A DNA stretch of 64,000 bases from Opitutaceae bacterium. GTDB lineage: Bacteria > Verrucomicrobiota > Verrucomicrobiia > Opitutales > Opitutaceae. The stretch is taken from the NCBI GenBank assembly GCA_030693515.1, contig JAUYAK010000012.1:1-64000 (forward strand), given 5' to 3'. How positions within the stretch are numbered: the first letter of the stretch is position 1; every line of letters starts with the position of its first letter. Shown one piece after another: positions 52,276 to 61,105 of this stretch. Below the pieces are notes generated by a model. It was given only the letters and a program-made list of their open reading frames with translations. It had not been told where the DNA came from and did not search any database. The position numbers and the translations under genes were made by a program.

Positions 52276-53973
52276 TCATTGGCCGCGGCGGGCGGCGACC
52301 TGTTCCGCCGTGACCACGCCGGCGCCCGGCGCGAAATTGCGGCGGAGGAAATTGATCACGCCCGCGAGGTCGGCATCGCCCAGGATGGCAAAGGGCGGCA
52401 TCACGTTGGAAAATTTCTCGCGGTCGGCGGGAAGGACGGCGGCGGGGCTTTTCAACAGGATGTCGATGAGGCGCGCGGGGTCACCGGCGACGATGGCGTT
52501 GCCGGCCAGGGAGGGCTGCATGCCGGGCACGCCGCTGCCGTTGGGCATGTGGCAGGCGGCGCAGACCTGGGTGTAGGTTTTCCCGCCCGGCGTATCGAGG
52601 CCGGCGAGCGCCTCTGCGGCGGCCATCGCCCCGACTGCGGAAGGTTTTTTTTCGGTTGAGGCGGGGCTAGCGGTTTCGCCGGTGTAGATCACGCGCCAGA
52701 TGCGGCCTTTTTCCGTCTCGCCGATGTAGAGCGAGCCGTCGGGTGCAACGGCGACGCCGCCGGGACGGTAGCGGGCATCGCGGGTGTTCACGAAGTAGTC
52801 CACCCCAGGAAACCCGGTCGCGAAATCCTCGTAGGTGCCCGTCGGCTGGCCGGCGGCATCAAACGGCACAAACGCGACTTTGTAGCCGGCCTGCGCGCGC
52901 GGGGCGCGGTTCCACGAGCCGTGGAACGCGACGAACATGCCGCCGTGGTATTTCGCGGGAAACTGCGCGCCGGTGTAGAGCGCCATTTGCAGCGGCGCCC
53001 AGTGGCCGGGGAAAGCGACAACCGGCTTGTCGTAGCGATCGGGATCGGCGCGCTTGAAATTGTCCCCGCCGTATTCGGGCGCGAGCATGTGCGCCTGTTT
53101 GATCGGATCCCAGTAGGTGCGCGGCCAGCCGAGGTCGGCGCCAGGGCGGAGGCGGTGCATGACTTCGGAGACGCGCTCGGCGTTATCGAGTGCGTCGTAG
53201 TGGACGGGGTCGACGATGTTGAGATTGTCGCGGCCCATCTGGACCATGAAGAAGTTCTTCGAGGCCGGATGCCACTGGAGGGCGAGGCTGTGGCGTTGGC
53301 CGGTGGAAAAGCGTGTGCCATCGGCCTGCGTCTGCCCGGGCTTGGCGGGATCGAAGCGCCAGAAGCCGCCGTATGTTTTCTGAAACTCGGCGACCTCGGC
53401 GTCGCTCTTGCCCTTGGCGCCTTTGCGACGGTCGCCGTCGGCGAAGACGTTGTAGGGCGAGCCGATCTCCACGATCATGCCGCCGCTCTCATCGAAGGCG
53501 AAGGCCTTGGCGTCGTGGTCCTTTTCCGCGGGGAGATCGCGGACGATCACCTCGAGCGGCGAGGAAGGCACGAGCTCACCGGGGGTGTATTTGTAGCGGT
53601 AGATGTTTTTTCGGCTGGAGTGGTAGAGGTAGCCGGCATGAAACACGATGTGCGTGCCGCCGTCCCCGGGGCCGAACTCCCGCACGAGATCGAGGCGGCC
53701 GTCGCCGTCAGTGTCGCGTAGCGCCCAGATGAGACCAGTCTTGCCCTTGGCATAGACGTCGCCGTTGGGCGCGACGGCGAGGAAGCGCAGCCGCTCGGGG
53801 GTGTTGCCGACGCGTTTGCCGACCACGAGGTTGTCCGCGACGACGAGCGCACGGAAACCCGGCGGGAGCGTGAGGCCCCCGTCGTCGGCATCGGGGGCCG
53901 GAAGCGTCGCGCCGGATGCGACGGTGGCAATCGTGAGGCAGGAGAGCCGGAGGAAGAACGAAACAGGGTGCAT
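52276..53973 (-). CDS. PQQ-dependent sugar dehydrogenase-like protein with C-terminal cytochrome c
   Basis: 565-aa exported protein. After a signal peptide ([20 protein letters not shown]) comes a six-bladed glucose/sorbosone dehydrogenase propeller (about 30-430), with [40 protein letters not shown] and [21 protein letters not shown] class I cytochrome c domain follows: heme motif CAACH at 471-475 and a likely axial Met in [20 protein letters not shown]. The fusion suggests oxidation of a sugar or aldose with electrons leaving through the heme. The gene is flanked by direct copies of the esterase 3' end (52111-52216 and 54077-54182). Confidence 0.87.
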   Translation of the reverse strand: MHPVSFFLRLSCLTIATVASGATLPAPDADDGGLTLPPGFRALVVADNLVVGKRVGNTPERLRFLAVAPNGDVYAKGKTGLIWALRDTDGDGRLDLVREFGPGDGGTHIVFHAGYLYHSSRKNIYRYKYTPGELVPSSPLEVIVRDLPAEKDHDAKAFAFDESGGMIVEIGSPYNVFADGDRRKGAKGKSDAEVAEFQKTYGGFWRFDPAKPGQTQADGTRFSTGQRHSLALQWHPASKNFFMVQMGRDNLNIVDPVHYDALDNAERVSEVMHRLRPGADLGWPRTYWDPIKQAHMLAPEYGGDNFKRADPDRYDKPVVAFPGHWAPLQMALYTGAQFPAKYHGGMFVAFHGSWNRAPRAQAGYKVAFVPFDAAGQPTGTYEDFATGFPGVDYFVNTRDARYRPGGVAVAPDGSLYIGETEKGRIWRVIYTGETASPASTEKKPSAVGAMAAAEALAGLDTPGGKTYTQVCAACHMPNGSGVPGMQPSLAGNAIVAGDPARLIDILLKSPAAVLPADREKFSNVMPPFAILGDADLAGVINFLRRNFAPGAGVVTAEQVAARRGQ

Positions 53974-54074
53974 GGCGGGAAAAAGTCGGGACCCAGATGG
54001 CGAAAGAAGGCGCAGGCGACGGGGTGCTCAGGGCGGCCGGTTATGGCACGGAGTGCAAACAGGCGGCGATCGTC

Positions 54075-55616
54075 TCACCACGCATCGGATCGGAACGGCA
54101 CCGCCGGGAGGCCGGCGCCGTTGTAGAGGTTGGCCTGGGGGGCATTGGTCCAGGCGTAGCGCACGGCGACAGGCTCGCGCACAGCGGCGGCGCGCACGAC
54201 GAGCGTGTCGCGATCGATGCGGCCCTCGGCGGGATGAAAGATGCGATCTGCGCCCGCGATTTCGAGCGCCTGCACGGGTTTGTCGCGCGCGATGAGCCCG
54301 CCCGATGCGTGAGTGAAGCGCACGCGCAGCGCATTTCCCTCGCGCGCCGCGCCGGCGAAAGTCGGCCCGGTGTCGTCGGTGATGAGCCCGTAGGTGCGAT
54401 GCCGCGCGAGCAGCGCGAGGCGGCGGCCGACCTCCTGCTTGTTGGTCGGGTGGATGTCCTTGGGGTCACCGATGTCGATGGCGAGGGCCTGGCCGGTGTG
54501 GGGCAGCGCGAGCGTCTGGGTCTGCGCCTCGCGGAGAAACGCATACGTGCGCCCGCGCTCACCGCCGTCGGCGGGCACCGCGTAGTTGGCGAGACTCACC
54601 CAGTAGAAGGGAATGTCGCCCTGTCCAAAATGCGCGCGCCACGCCCGGATCATCGCGGCGAAGAGCGCGTGGTATTCGCCCGCGCGCTCGGCGTTGCTCT
54701 CGCCCTGATACCAGATGACGCCGCGCAGCGCGCCGGGGAGCAGCGGGTTGACCATGCCGTTGAAGAGGCCGGCGGGCGTCCACGGATCGCCGGGGCCGCG
54801 CGGGGGCCGGGGTCGCGGATTCTTTTTCAGAAAGGCCTCGTGCGCGGGCTTGCCCTGGACCTGCGCGGCCGCCGCGGCCTTGGTCCACGCGGCGAGCCGC
54901 CCGTCGTGCGCGGCTTGCGCGGCGGGGAACTCTTCCAGGTTTTTCCGCCAGCGCTCGGCGACGACGGCGAAACGCGGATCGCCCGCGAGCGCGACGGGGC
55001 TCATCCACGCCTCGACCGGCGTCCCGCCCCACGAGCAGTTGATGAGCCCGAGGGGCACGCCGAGTTTCCGATGCAGATCGCGGGCGAAGAAGTAGCCCAC
55101 CGCGGTGAAGGCCCCCGCGGTCTGCGGCGTGGCCCGCTGCCAGCCGGTGGTCTTCACCGTGTCGGCCGGCGCCTCGGCCACGGTGCGCTCGATCTTCACC
55201 TGGCGCAGGAGCGGGAAATTCGCGGCCGCGATCTCCGCGGCGGCGTCGGCCGCGCGGCTCAGGGGCCACTCCATATTGGACTGGCCGGAACAGAGCCACA
55301 CTTCGCCGACCACGACATCCCGCAACACGAGCGTGTTTTTCCCCGCGACCGTGAGATCCGCGCCCTGCGCGGCCGCGGCGAGTGGCTCGAGCATGACCAG
55401 CCAACGGCCCTCGGCATCGGGCGTGGCCTCGCGGCGCTGGCCGGCGAAGGTGACGGTGATTTTCTCGCCCGCATCGGCGCGCCCCCAGATCGGCACGGGT
55501 TTGTCGCGCTGGAGCACCGCGCCATCGGAGAACAGCGGCGCGAGCGTGACCTCCGCGCGCAAAGCAGCAGCGGCGAGCAAGAGGACGAGCGGAAGACGAA
55601 GGACGGGCAGACGCAT
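54075..55616 (-). CDS. Sialate O-acetylesterase-family protein (SASA domain)
   Basis: 513-aa exported esterase. Signal peptide RLPVLRLPLVLLLAAAALRA. The SGNH-type nucleophile motif VWLCSGQSNMEWPLS has Ser113; GVIWYQGESNAERAGEYHAL provides the oxyanion-region Gly/Asn, and YKxxH-like block near DIGDPKDIHPTNKQEVGRR the Asp/His pair. Family members remove O-acetyl groups from sialic acid, but in Verrucomicrobiota many act on acetylated hemicellulose; the neighbouring CE15 esterase favours plant glycan here. Divergent from that gene by 92 bp. A second copy of its 3' end lies at 52111-52216. Confidence 0.9.
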   Translation of the reverse strand: MRLPVLRLPLVLLLAAAALRAEVTLAPLFSDGAVLQRDKPVPIWGRADAGEKITVTFAGQRREATPDAEGRWLVMLEPLAAAAQGADLTVAGKNTLVLRDVVVGEVWLCSGQSNMEWPLSRAADAAAEIAAANFPLLRQVKIERTVAEAPADTVKTTGWQRATPQTAGAFTAVGYFFARDLHRKLGVPLGLINCSWGGTPVEAWMSPVALAGDPRFAVVAERWRKNLEEFPAAQAAHDGRLAAWTKAAAAAQVQGKPAHEAFLKKNPRPRPPRGPGDPWTPAGLFNGMVNPLLPGALRGVIWYQGESNAERAGEYHALFAAMIRAWRAHFGQGDIPFYWVSLANYAVPADGGERGRTYAFLREAQTQTLALPHTGQALAIDIGDPKDIHPTNKQEVGRRLALLARHRTYGLITDDTGPTFAGAAREGNALRVRFTHASGGLIARDKPVQALEIAGADRIFHPAEGRIDRDTLVVRAAAVREPVAVRYAWTNAPQANLYNGAGLPAVPFRSDAW

Positions 55617-55708
55617 CTAGCGGAGCACCGTAGCTGGCGCGCTTCCTTTGCCGAGAGGGAAAACACGCGCGGCTTGCCCGCACCCCAGCACCGCCCAAAG
55701 TCGCCCGC

Positions 55709-57001
55709 ATGACCCCGCGCCCCCTGCTCACGATTCTGCTCGCCGCCGCCGCCGCTCTCGGGGCGCAGCCCGCCGGCTTCAACTACGACGAAGCCAAGGT
55801 CCCTCCCTACACCCTCCCCGACCCGCTCGTGCTCAACGACGGCACGCGCGTCCGCGACGCCGCCGACTGGCGCGCCCGTCGCCGGCCCGAGCTGCTCGAG
55901 CTGTTCGCACGCGAGGTCTTTGGCCGCACGCCCGCCGGCCGGCCCGCCGGGATGCACTGGGAAACCACCGCCATCGATCGCTCCGCACTGGGCGGCAAGG
56001 CCGTGCGCAAGGAAATCACCGTGTGGTTCACCGCGAAGAAGGACGGCCCGAAGATGCACCTTATGATCCATCAGCCGGCCGGCGCCGTGGGTGCGCACGC
56101 CCCGTGGCCGGCGTTTCTTGGGCTCAATTATTACGGCAACAACTGCGTCACCGCCGACCCCGGCATCGCGCTTTCGACGCGCTGGATGCGCCCAAGCGCC
56201 GACTTCAAGATCGTGAATAACCGCGCCACCGAGGGCACGCGCGGCGTCCACGCTTCGCGCTGGGACATCGAGAACCTCGTCGCCCGCGGCTACGCCACCG
56301 CGACGATCTACTACGGTGACCTCTGCGAGGATCGCAGCGAGGGACTCACGCAGGATGTGGCCGCGCTCCTCGGCACCGGCGGCGTCAACGACCGTGCGCC
56401 CGATGCGTGGGGCGCCATCGGCATCTGGGCCTGGGGCCTGAGCCGCGCGCTCGACGTGCTCGCCGCCGATCCCGAGATCGACGCGCGGCGCGTGGCGGTG
56501 CACGGCCACTCGCGCCTCGGCAAGGCCGCGCTCTGGGCCGGAGCGCAGGACGAACGCTTCGCCCTCGTGATCTCCAACAACTCGGGCGCGGGCGGCGCCG
56601 CGCTCAACAAGCGCATCTACGGCGAGACGGTGGAGCGCATCAACACGTCGTTCCCCTTCTGGTTCGCAAAAGCCTTCCGCGCCTACAACGCCCGCGAGTC
56701 CGCGCTGCCCGTCGATGCGCACGAGCTCATCGCGCTCATCGCGCCGCGGCCCGTGCATGTCGCCAGCGCCGAGGACGACAAGTGGGCCGACCCGCGCGGC
56801 GAATTCCTCTCCGCGAAGCACGCCGAGCCCGTCTATGCGCTCTTCGGAAAAAAGGGTCTCAGCGTCGCCGATCAACCGCCCGTGAACCAGCCCGCGTTCG
56901 GCGACGGCCTCGCCTATCACATTCGTCCCGGCCCGCACGACATCAAGCCGCAGGACTGGGGCTACTACTGCGACTTCGCGGATCGGGTGCTGCGGAAGTG
57001 A
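55709..57001 (+). CDS. Glucuronoyl esterase, CE15 family
   Basis: 430-aa exported esterase that should split the ester between lignin alcohols and 4-O-methyl-glucuronic acid side chains of xylan. Signal peptide [20 protein letters not shown]. The nucleophile motif [20 protein letters not shown] (Ser268) is the CE15 G-x-S-R-x-G-K; the catalytic His is in [15 protein letters not shown] (His410), and E355/D356 in [15 protein letters not shown] is a plausible acid. [12 protein letters not shown]-type context and [20 protein letters not shown] also match the family. It lies divergently next to the acetylesterase. Confidence 0.92.
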   Translation: MTPRPLLTILLAAAAALGAQPAGFNYDEAKVPPYTLPDPLVLNDGTRVRDAADWRARRRPELLELFAREVFGRTPAGRPAGMHWETTAIDRSALGGKAVRKEITVWFTAKKDGPKMHLMIHQPAGAVGAHAPWPAFLGLNYYGNNCVTADPGIALSTRWMRPSADFKIVNNRATEGTRGVHASRWDIENLVARGYATATIYYGDLCEDRSEGLTQDVAALLGTGGVNDRAPDAWGAIGIWAWGLSRALDVLAADPEIDARRVAVHGHSRLGKAALWAGAQDERFALVISNNSGAGGAALNKRIYGETVERINTSFPFWFAKAFRAYNARESALPVDAHELIALIAPRPVHVASAEDDKWADPRGEFLSAKHAEPVYALFGKKGLSVADQPPVNQPAFGDGLAYHIRPGPHDIKPQDWGYYCDFADRVLRK

Positions 57002-57043
57002 GCGGAAGGTTGCCACACGTCGTGTCATCAATAGGATTTACCC

Positions 57044-57265
57044 ATGAAAACCGACTCCGATCTGGCGCGCATCTTTGCGCAGGATCCGCAGGTGATGAGC
57101 GGGGCGCTGGTGTTTCGCGGCACGCGGATTCCGGTGCAGACGTTCTTCGAGCACCTCGACCAGGGTGGCACGATCGACGAGTTTCTCGCGTGGTATGAAG
57201 GCGTGTCGCGTGAACAACTAACTGCGGCGGCGAGCGTGCGCACGCGCGAGCCAGCGGCGACGTGA
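57044..57265 (+). CDS. DUF433-family antitoxin
   Basis: 73 aa with the standard DUF433 motif: PQVMSGALVFRGTRIPVQTF FEHLDQGGTIDEFLAWYEGV SREQL. DUF433 proteins, with a winged or homeodomain-like fold, are usually paired with a DUF5615 PIN-like toxin starting at their stop codon. Here that next gene is present only as its first dozen codons, so this antitoxin seems to be an orphan. Confidence 0.82.
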   Translation: MKTDSDLARIFAQDPQVMSGALVFRGTRIPVQTFFEHLDQGGTIDEFLAWYEGVSREQLTAAASVRTREPAAT

Positions 57266-57303
57266 AGATCCTCTTCGATCAGGGCGTGCCGGCGCCGATT
57301 TTC
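57262..57303 (+). pseudogene. Truncated DUF5615 (PIN-like) toxin gene, 5' remnant
   Basis: GTG 57262 overlaps the DUF433 stop by 4 nt and opens VKILFDQGVPAPI, the characteristic N terminus of DUF5615 proteins. Similarity ends there; the following frame is Arg-rich and antisense to the next gene. The break coincides with the stop codon of the convergent PIN gene at 57302. The remaining 100 or so codons are not found in the adjoining sequence. Confidence 0.7.
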
Positions 57304-57748
57304 ACAACTCCGGCGCCGTCAATCCGGCGGCGCGCGCGGCGCGACGTTGATTCACGTCAAGGGTCAGCAGGCGCGTGCGGCCGAGCAGTTGCGCGGCGGC
57401 GACGTGGAGCAGGTCGAGCGCGCGCACGTTGGCAACCGGCGTGATTGTGGCGGCGAGCTCATGCGCGCGGCGCAGCCACGCCGGGTGATCGAGCGCGGCG
57501 CGTCGGAAGATTCCTGTTGTCTGGCCGGCCGCGATTTCGCGCACCAAGGCGCTCGCTTCCGCGAGCGAGAGCTGGCGACGGGCGACGAGTTGCATCAGGG
57601 CGTTGGTCGCCTCGTAGGTGCCATAGTCGGTGAGCGGCAGATGCGGCGGCGCGGTCCAGCCACGGGCGAACTGCGCGGCGCGGGCGTGATTGGCGTCGAC
57701 CGCGACGTGCAGCGAGACGATGAACGACGTGTCGGCGTAGTCGCTCAC
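57302..57748 (-). CDS. PIN-domain toxin (VapC-like)
   Basis: 148 aa. Catalytic acids: D6 in MSDYADTSFIVSL, Glu in LTDYGTYEATNALMQL, Asp in VRALDLLHVAAA and Asp in RLLTLDVNQRRAA. It follows the Phd-like antitoxin with a 4-nt overlap (57745-57748). Its 3' end abuts the remnant of another toxin gene, so the pair may have replaced the older module's toxin. Confidence 0.87.
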   Translation of the reverse strand: MSDYADTSFIVSLHVAVDANHARAAQFARGWTAPPHLPLTDYGTYEATNALMQLVARRQLSLAEASALVREIAAGQTTGIFRRAALDHPAWLRRAHELAATITPVANVRALDLLHVAAAQLLGRTRLLTLDVNQRRAARAAGLTAPEL

Positions 57749-57984
57749 CGACTGGCTTGCGCGGCCCAGAGTTTCACGATGTCGATCGCACGCTTTTTGC
57801 CGCCGAGGATGGCGCGGCTGCGGGCGGTGAAATCAGGCGGAGTCCAGTCGGCGGTCGGCGCGGGCGTGGCATCGAAGGTGCCGATGACCTTGCCCTGTTT
57901 CGTGATCTTGACGGGAGCGCGGCGCGCGGCGGCGTAGACGCGCGGGAACTCGTGGCGCAGTTCCTTCACGGTGGCGGTGCTCAT
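57745..57984 (-). CDS. Phd/YefM-like antitoxin
   Basis: 79 aa. STATVKELRHEFPRVYAAAR RAPVKITKQGKVIGTFDAT is a Phd/YefM-type DNA-binding start (strand, helix, then K-x-G-K-x-I-G/A), and the C-terminal DFTARSRAILGGKKRAIDIV is the toxin-binding tail. It is the first gene of a two-gene toxin-antitoxin operon. Confidence 0.82.
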   Translation of the reverse strand: MSTATVKELRHEFPRVYAAARRAPVKITKQGKVIGTFDATPAPTADWTPPDFTARSRAILGGKKRAIDIVKLWAAQASR

Positions 57985-58032
57985 GGTGATACCTTTGGGG
58001 TCACGCGAGCGCCCGTCAAGCGACCGGCACTC

Positions 58033-59256
58033 CTACTTCAGCGCCGCGCCGATCCGCGCGAGGGCGGTCTCGACATTCTCGCGGGAGTTGAAGGCGCTGA
58101 TGCGCACGTGGCCTTCGCCGCACTTGCCGAAGCCGGCGCCGGGGGTGCAGACGACCTGTGCCTTGTTCAGCAACAGATCGAAGAACTCCCACGAGTCGCG
58201 GCCGGTGTTAATCCAGAGGTAGGGGGCGTTGTCGCCGCCGATGCAGGTGAAGCCCCAGCTCTTCACGGCTTCGCGGATGAGCTTGGCGTTGCCGAGGTAG
58301 AAATCGATCAGCGCCTTGGTCTGCGCCTTGCCGGCGTCGGTGTAGATCGCGGCGGCGGCTTTCTGGATCGGGTAGGCGACGCCGTTGAATTTCGTGGAGT
58401 GGCGGCGGTTCCAGAGCGCGTGGACGGGATGCGGCTGGCCGGCGGCGTCGTAGGCCATGACGGTCTTCGGGACGACGAGGTAGGCGCAGCGCGTGCCGGT
58501 GAAGCCGGCGGTCTTGGAGAAGCTGCGGAACTCGAGCGCGACGTCGCGCGCGCCTTCGATTTCGTAGATGGAGCGCGGAATCTGCGGGTCGCGGATGTAG
58601 GCTTCGTAGGCGGAGTCGAAGAGAATGATCGCCTTGTGCTGCTTCGCGTAGGCGACCCAAGCGGCGAGCTGGGCCTTGGTGGCGACGGCGCCAGTGGGGT
58701 TGTTGGGGAAGCAGAGGTAGATGAGGTCGGTGGCGACGGACGGGATGGCGGGCACGTAGCCGTTGGCAGGCGTGCTATCGAGGTAGGTGACGCCGGTGTA
58801 GCGGCCGTCGACGTTGGCGCCGGTGCGGCCAGCCATGACGTTGGTGTCGATGTAAACGGGGTAAACGGGATCGGGGATAGCGAGGCGGATGTCGCTGCCG
58901 AAGATTTCCTGGATGTTGCCGCAGTCGCACTTGGCGCCGTCGGAGATGAAGATTTCGTCGGCCTCGATCTTGCAGCCGCGGGCGGCGTAGTCGTGCTGCG
59001 CGATGGCTTCGCGGAGGAAGGCGTAGCCCTGCTCGGGGCCGTAGCCCTTGAAGGTGGCGCGCTGGCCCATCTCGTCGGTCGCGGCGTGAAGGGCGTCGAG
59101 GCAGACCTGGGGGAGCGGCTCAGTGACATCGCCGATGCCGAGGCGGATGATGGGCTTGGTGGGATTGGCGGCGACATAGGCGCTGACGCGCTTGGCGATG
59201 TCGCTGAAAAGGTAGGAGGCCTTGAGTTTGGTGTAGTTCTCGTTGATGCGGATCAT
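58033..59256 (-). CDS. dapL: LL-diaminopimelate aminotransferase
   Basis: 407-aa PLP enzyme converting tetrahydrodipicolinate straight to LL-diaminopimelate in lysine and cell-wall synthesis, the route used by Verrucomicrobiota and Chlamydiae. The N terminus [20 protein letters not shown] and [13 protein letters not shown] are DapL hallmarks; [34 protein letters not shown] and the PLP lysine in [20 protein letters not shown] are as in the DapL1/2 family. Length matches the family. ATG 59256 is the natural start. It is monocistronic by spacing. Confidence 0.95.
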   Translation of the reverse strand: MIRINENYTKLKASYLFSDIAKRVSAYVAANPTKPIIRLGIGDVTEPLPQVCLDALHAATDEMGQRATFKGYGPEQGYAFLREAIAQHDYAARGCKIEADEIFISDGAKCDCGNIQEIFGSDIRLAIPDPVYPVYIDTNVMAGRTGANVDGRYTGVTYLDSTPANGYVPAIPSVATDLIYLCFPNNPTGAVATKAQLAAWVAYAKQHKAIILFDSAYEAYIRDPQIPRSIYEIEGARDVALEFRSFSKTAGFTGTRCAYLVVPKTVMAYDAAGQPHPVHALWNRRHSTKFNGVAYPIQKAAAAIYTDAGKAQTKALIDFYLGNAKLIREAVKSWGFTCIGGDNAPYLWINTGRDSWEFFDLLLNKAQVVCTPGAGFGKCGEGHVRISAFNSRENVETALARIGAALK

Positions 59257-59359
59257 GGCGGTGGTGAGTGGGCGGACGTGGCGCGAAGACGAAAGGCGCG
59301 AACAAACCGGCGGCGGCGGCTTTGTTCAAGCCCGCGTTCGGCGGGGCCGGGGCCGCCGG

Positions 59360-60118
59360 TCACGCGATGACGACCTCGAGGCCCTGGGCGCGCAGTTCGC
59401 GGACGAGGGACTTGGGGGCCTTGGCATCCGTCACGACCACATCGACCTTGGCGAAGTCGCAGAGGAAAAACATCGAGCGCCGCTCGAACTTGGTGTGGTC
59501 GAAACAGAAGACGACCTTGGCCGCCGCCGCGATCATGGCGCGCTGGATGTCCACGAGGAGCGCGTGGGAATTATAGATGCCGTCGGCCGCGATACCGCCG
59601 CCACCGAGGATGGCGAGGTCGGCGTGGAGGCGCGTGAAGCTTTGCACGGCGTCGGGCCCCACCAGCACGCCGAGGCGCGGGTAGATCACGCCGCCGGCGA
59701 CGTGGACCTCGTGGCGGTTGGAACCGGAGAAGTGGTGGGCGACCGGGAGCGAGTTGGTGATGACCTGCGCGACCTTGTCGCCGAGGTGCTTCGCGACATG
59801 GAAACACGTGGTCCCCCCATCGATGATCACGTTTTGGCCGGGCTTGACCAAGGCGGCGCAGGCGCGGCCGATGGCCTCCTTGGCCGCGACCTCGTGCGCG
59901 TCGCGGAGATGAAAGACGAACTCGTCGCCTTTCGGGGCCTGCGCGAGCCGCGCACCGCCGTGAGTGCGGCGGGCGATGCCCCGCTCGGCCAGCGCGGCGA
60001 CATCGCGCCGCACGGTCGAGACCGACGCGCCGACCTCCTGCGCGAGCGCCTCCAGCGAGGCAAACTCCGCCTTCTGCAGGTGGGCCGCGATGCGCGTCTG
60101 GCGTTCGTCGGAAGTCAT
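59360..60118 (-). CDS. DeoR-family transcriptional regulator
   Basis: 252 aa. N-terminal winged helix (TSDERQTRIAAHLQKAEFAS; LEALAQEVGASVSTVRRDVA) with the DeoR signature STVRRDVAALAERGIARRTH GGA. The C-terminal DeoR sensor domain (about 75-245) contains VIIDGGTTCFHVAKHLGDK and FCFDHTKFERRSMFFLCDFA, expected to bind a phosphorylated sugar. It lies 54 bp divergent from the class II aldolase gene and is the likely repressor of the rhamnose-type genes to its right. ATG 60118 is used; an upstream start would overlap the divergent promoter. Confidence 0.9.
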   Translation of the reverse strand: MTSDERQTRIAAHLQKAEFASLEALAQEVGASVSTVRRDVAALAERGIARRTHGGARLAQAPKGDEFVFHLRDAHEVAAKEAIGRACAALVKPGQNVIIDGGTTCFHVAKHLGDKVAQVITNSLPVAHHFSGSNRHEVHVAGGVIYPRLGVLVGPDAVQSFTRLHADLAILGGGGIAADGIYNSHALLVDIQRAMIAAAAKVVFCFDHTKFERRSMFFLCDFAKVDVVVTDAKAPKSLVRELRAQGLEVVIA

Positions 60119-60172
60119 GACACCTCCAGCGATGGAAGTTTTTGAAAGATATTGCAACCTATCATTGACATT

Positions 60173-60994
60173 ATGGAAGGGTTTCTGCGTCACTCGGGGT
60201 CTCTTTCCGACGTGCCCGCCCTCCCCTCAACTTCAGTTTCGGCCCCGCTTGAGCGCCTGCTCGCGCTCTCGCACGACTTGGGCCGCGAGGACCGCCAGCT
60301 GGCGATTCTGGGCGAGGGCAATACCTCGGTGCGCACCGGCCAGGACACGTTCCTCGTGAAGGCTAGCGGCTCCAATCTCGCGACCCTCTCGCCCCTCGGC
60401 GTAACCGAATGCCGGATCGGCGAACTCACCGCCCTGCTGGACAAGAAAAACGTGCCCGATGCCGCGGTGGACGCGGCACTGCTCGCGGCGCGCGTCGATC
60501 CCGCGGCGAAGAAGCCGTCGGTCGAGGCGATGTTTCATGCGTGGCTGCTCACGTTGCCGGAGGTAAACTACGTCGGTCACACGCATCCGGTCGCGGTGAA
60601 CCAGCTTCTCTGCACGCGCCACGCGCGGGCGTTTGCCACCCGCCGGCTGTGCCCCGATGAGATTGTGTGCTGCGGTGCTGAGAGCGTGCTCGTGCCCTAC
60701 CTCGATCCGGGTCTGAAGCTCGCGCAGGGCATCCGCTCCGCCGTGCGAGCCTTCGTCAAACGCACCGGCCGGGCACCCCGCGTGATTCTCATTGAGAACC
60801 ACGGCCTCATCGCGCTCGGGGCGACGCCCGAGGCCGTGCTCGCGGCGACGCTCATGTGCGTGAAGGCCGCGGAAATTTTTGCCGGCGCCGCCGCGCTGGC
60901 TGGCGGCAAGCCGCGGTTTCTTTCCCCCACTCAGGTCGCGCGCATCGCCGGCCGCCCCGACGAACATTACCGCCAGCGCGCGCTCGGCCTCTGA
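60173..60994 (+). CDS. Class II aldolase/adducin-family protein
   Basis: 273 aa. The zinc aldolase fold is shown by LAILGEGNTSVRTGQDTFLV KASGSNLATLSP and the metal site VNYVGHTHPVAVNQLLC (His pair) with RVILIENHGLIALGATPEAV (third His). The acid in the catalytic Glu position is visible as PSVEAMFHAWLL. Sugar-phosphate aldolase activity (fuculose- or rhamnulose-1-phosphate type) or epimerase activity is probable. ATG 60173 gives a short start; TTG 60152 is possible. A repeat element and the aldolase-dehydrogenase fusion follow. Confidence 0.85.
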   Translation: MEGFLRHSGSLSDVPALPSTSVSAPLERLLALSHDLGREDRQLAILGEGNTSVRTGQDTFLVKASGSNLATLSPLGVTECRIGELTALLDKKNVPDAAVDAALLAARVDPAAKKPSVEAMFHAWLLTLPEVNYVGHTHPVAVNQLLCTRHARAFATRRLCPDEIVCCGAESVLVPYLDPGLKLAQGIRSAVRAFVKRTGRAPRVILIENHGLIALGATPEAVLAATLMCVKAAEIFAGAAALAGGKPRFLSPTQVARIAGRPDEHYRQRALGL

Positions 60995-61012
60995 CTTTCC
61001 CGAACCCGATCA

Positions 61013-61088
61013 ACCACGGATTTCACCGATGAACACGGATAGATTCCAAGGCCCTGTCTTATCCGTGCAGATCCGTGCAATCCGTGGC
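61013..61088. repeat. Inverted repeat built from ATCCGTG units
   Basis: Left arm CCACGGATTTCACCGATG and AACACGGAT; right arm ATCCGTGCAGATCCGTGC with AATCCGTGG ending about 61088. The arms are imperfect inverted copies of one short motif. Similar CCACGGATT...AATCCGTGG blocks occur between genes in several unrelated phyla. It lies 20 nt before the start of the downstream fusion gene, so could affect its translation. Confidence 0.65.
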
Positions 61089-61105
61089 CAAAAAATTTCT
61101 TCACC

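Noticed and set aside
57757-59370. Plus-strand open frame opposite dapL and the Phd-like antitoxin
   Set aside because: Gly/Val/Asp-rich shadow; dapL motifs on the other strand are unambiguous.
60160-60172. TTGACA just before the class II aldolase ATG as a -35 box
   Set aside because: It lies only a few bases upstream of the start codon, leaving no room for a -10 and transcription start for this gene.
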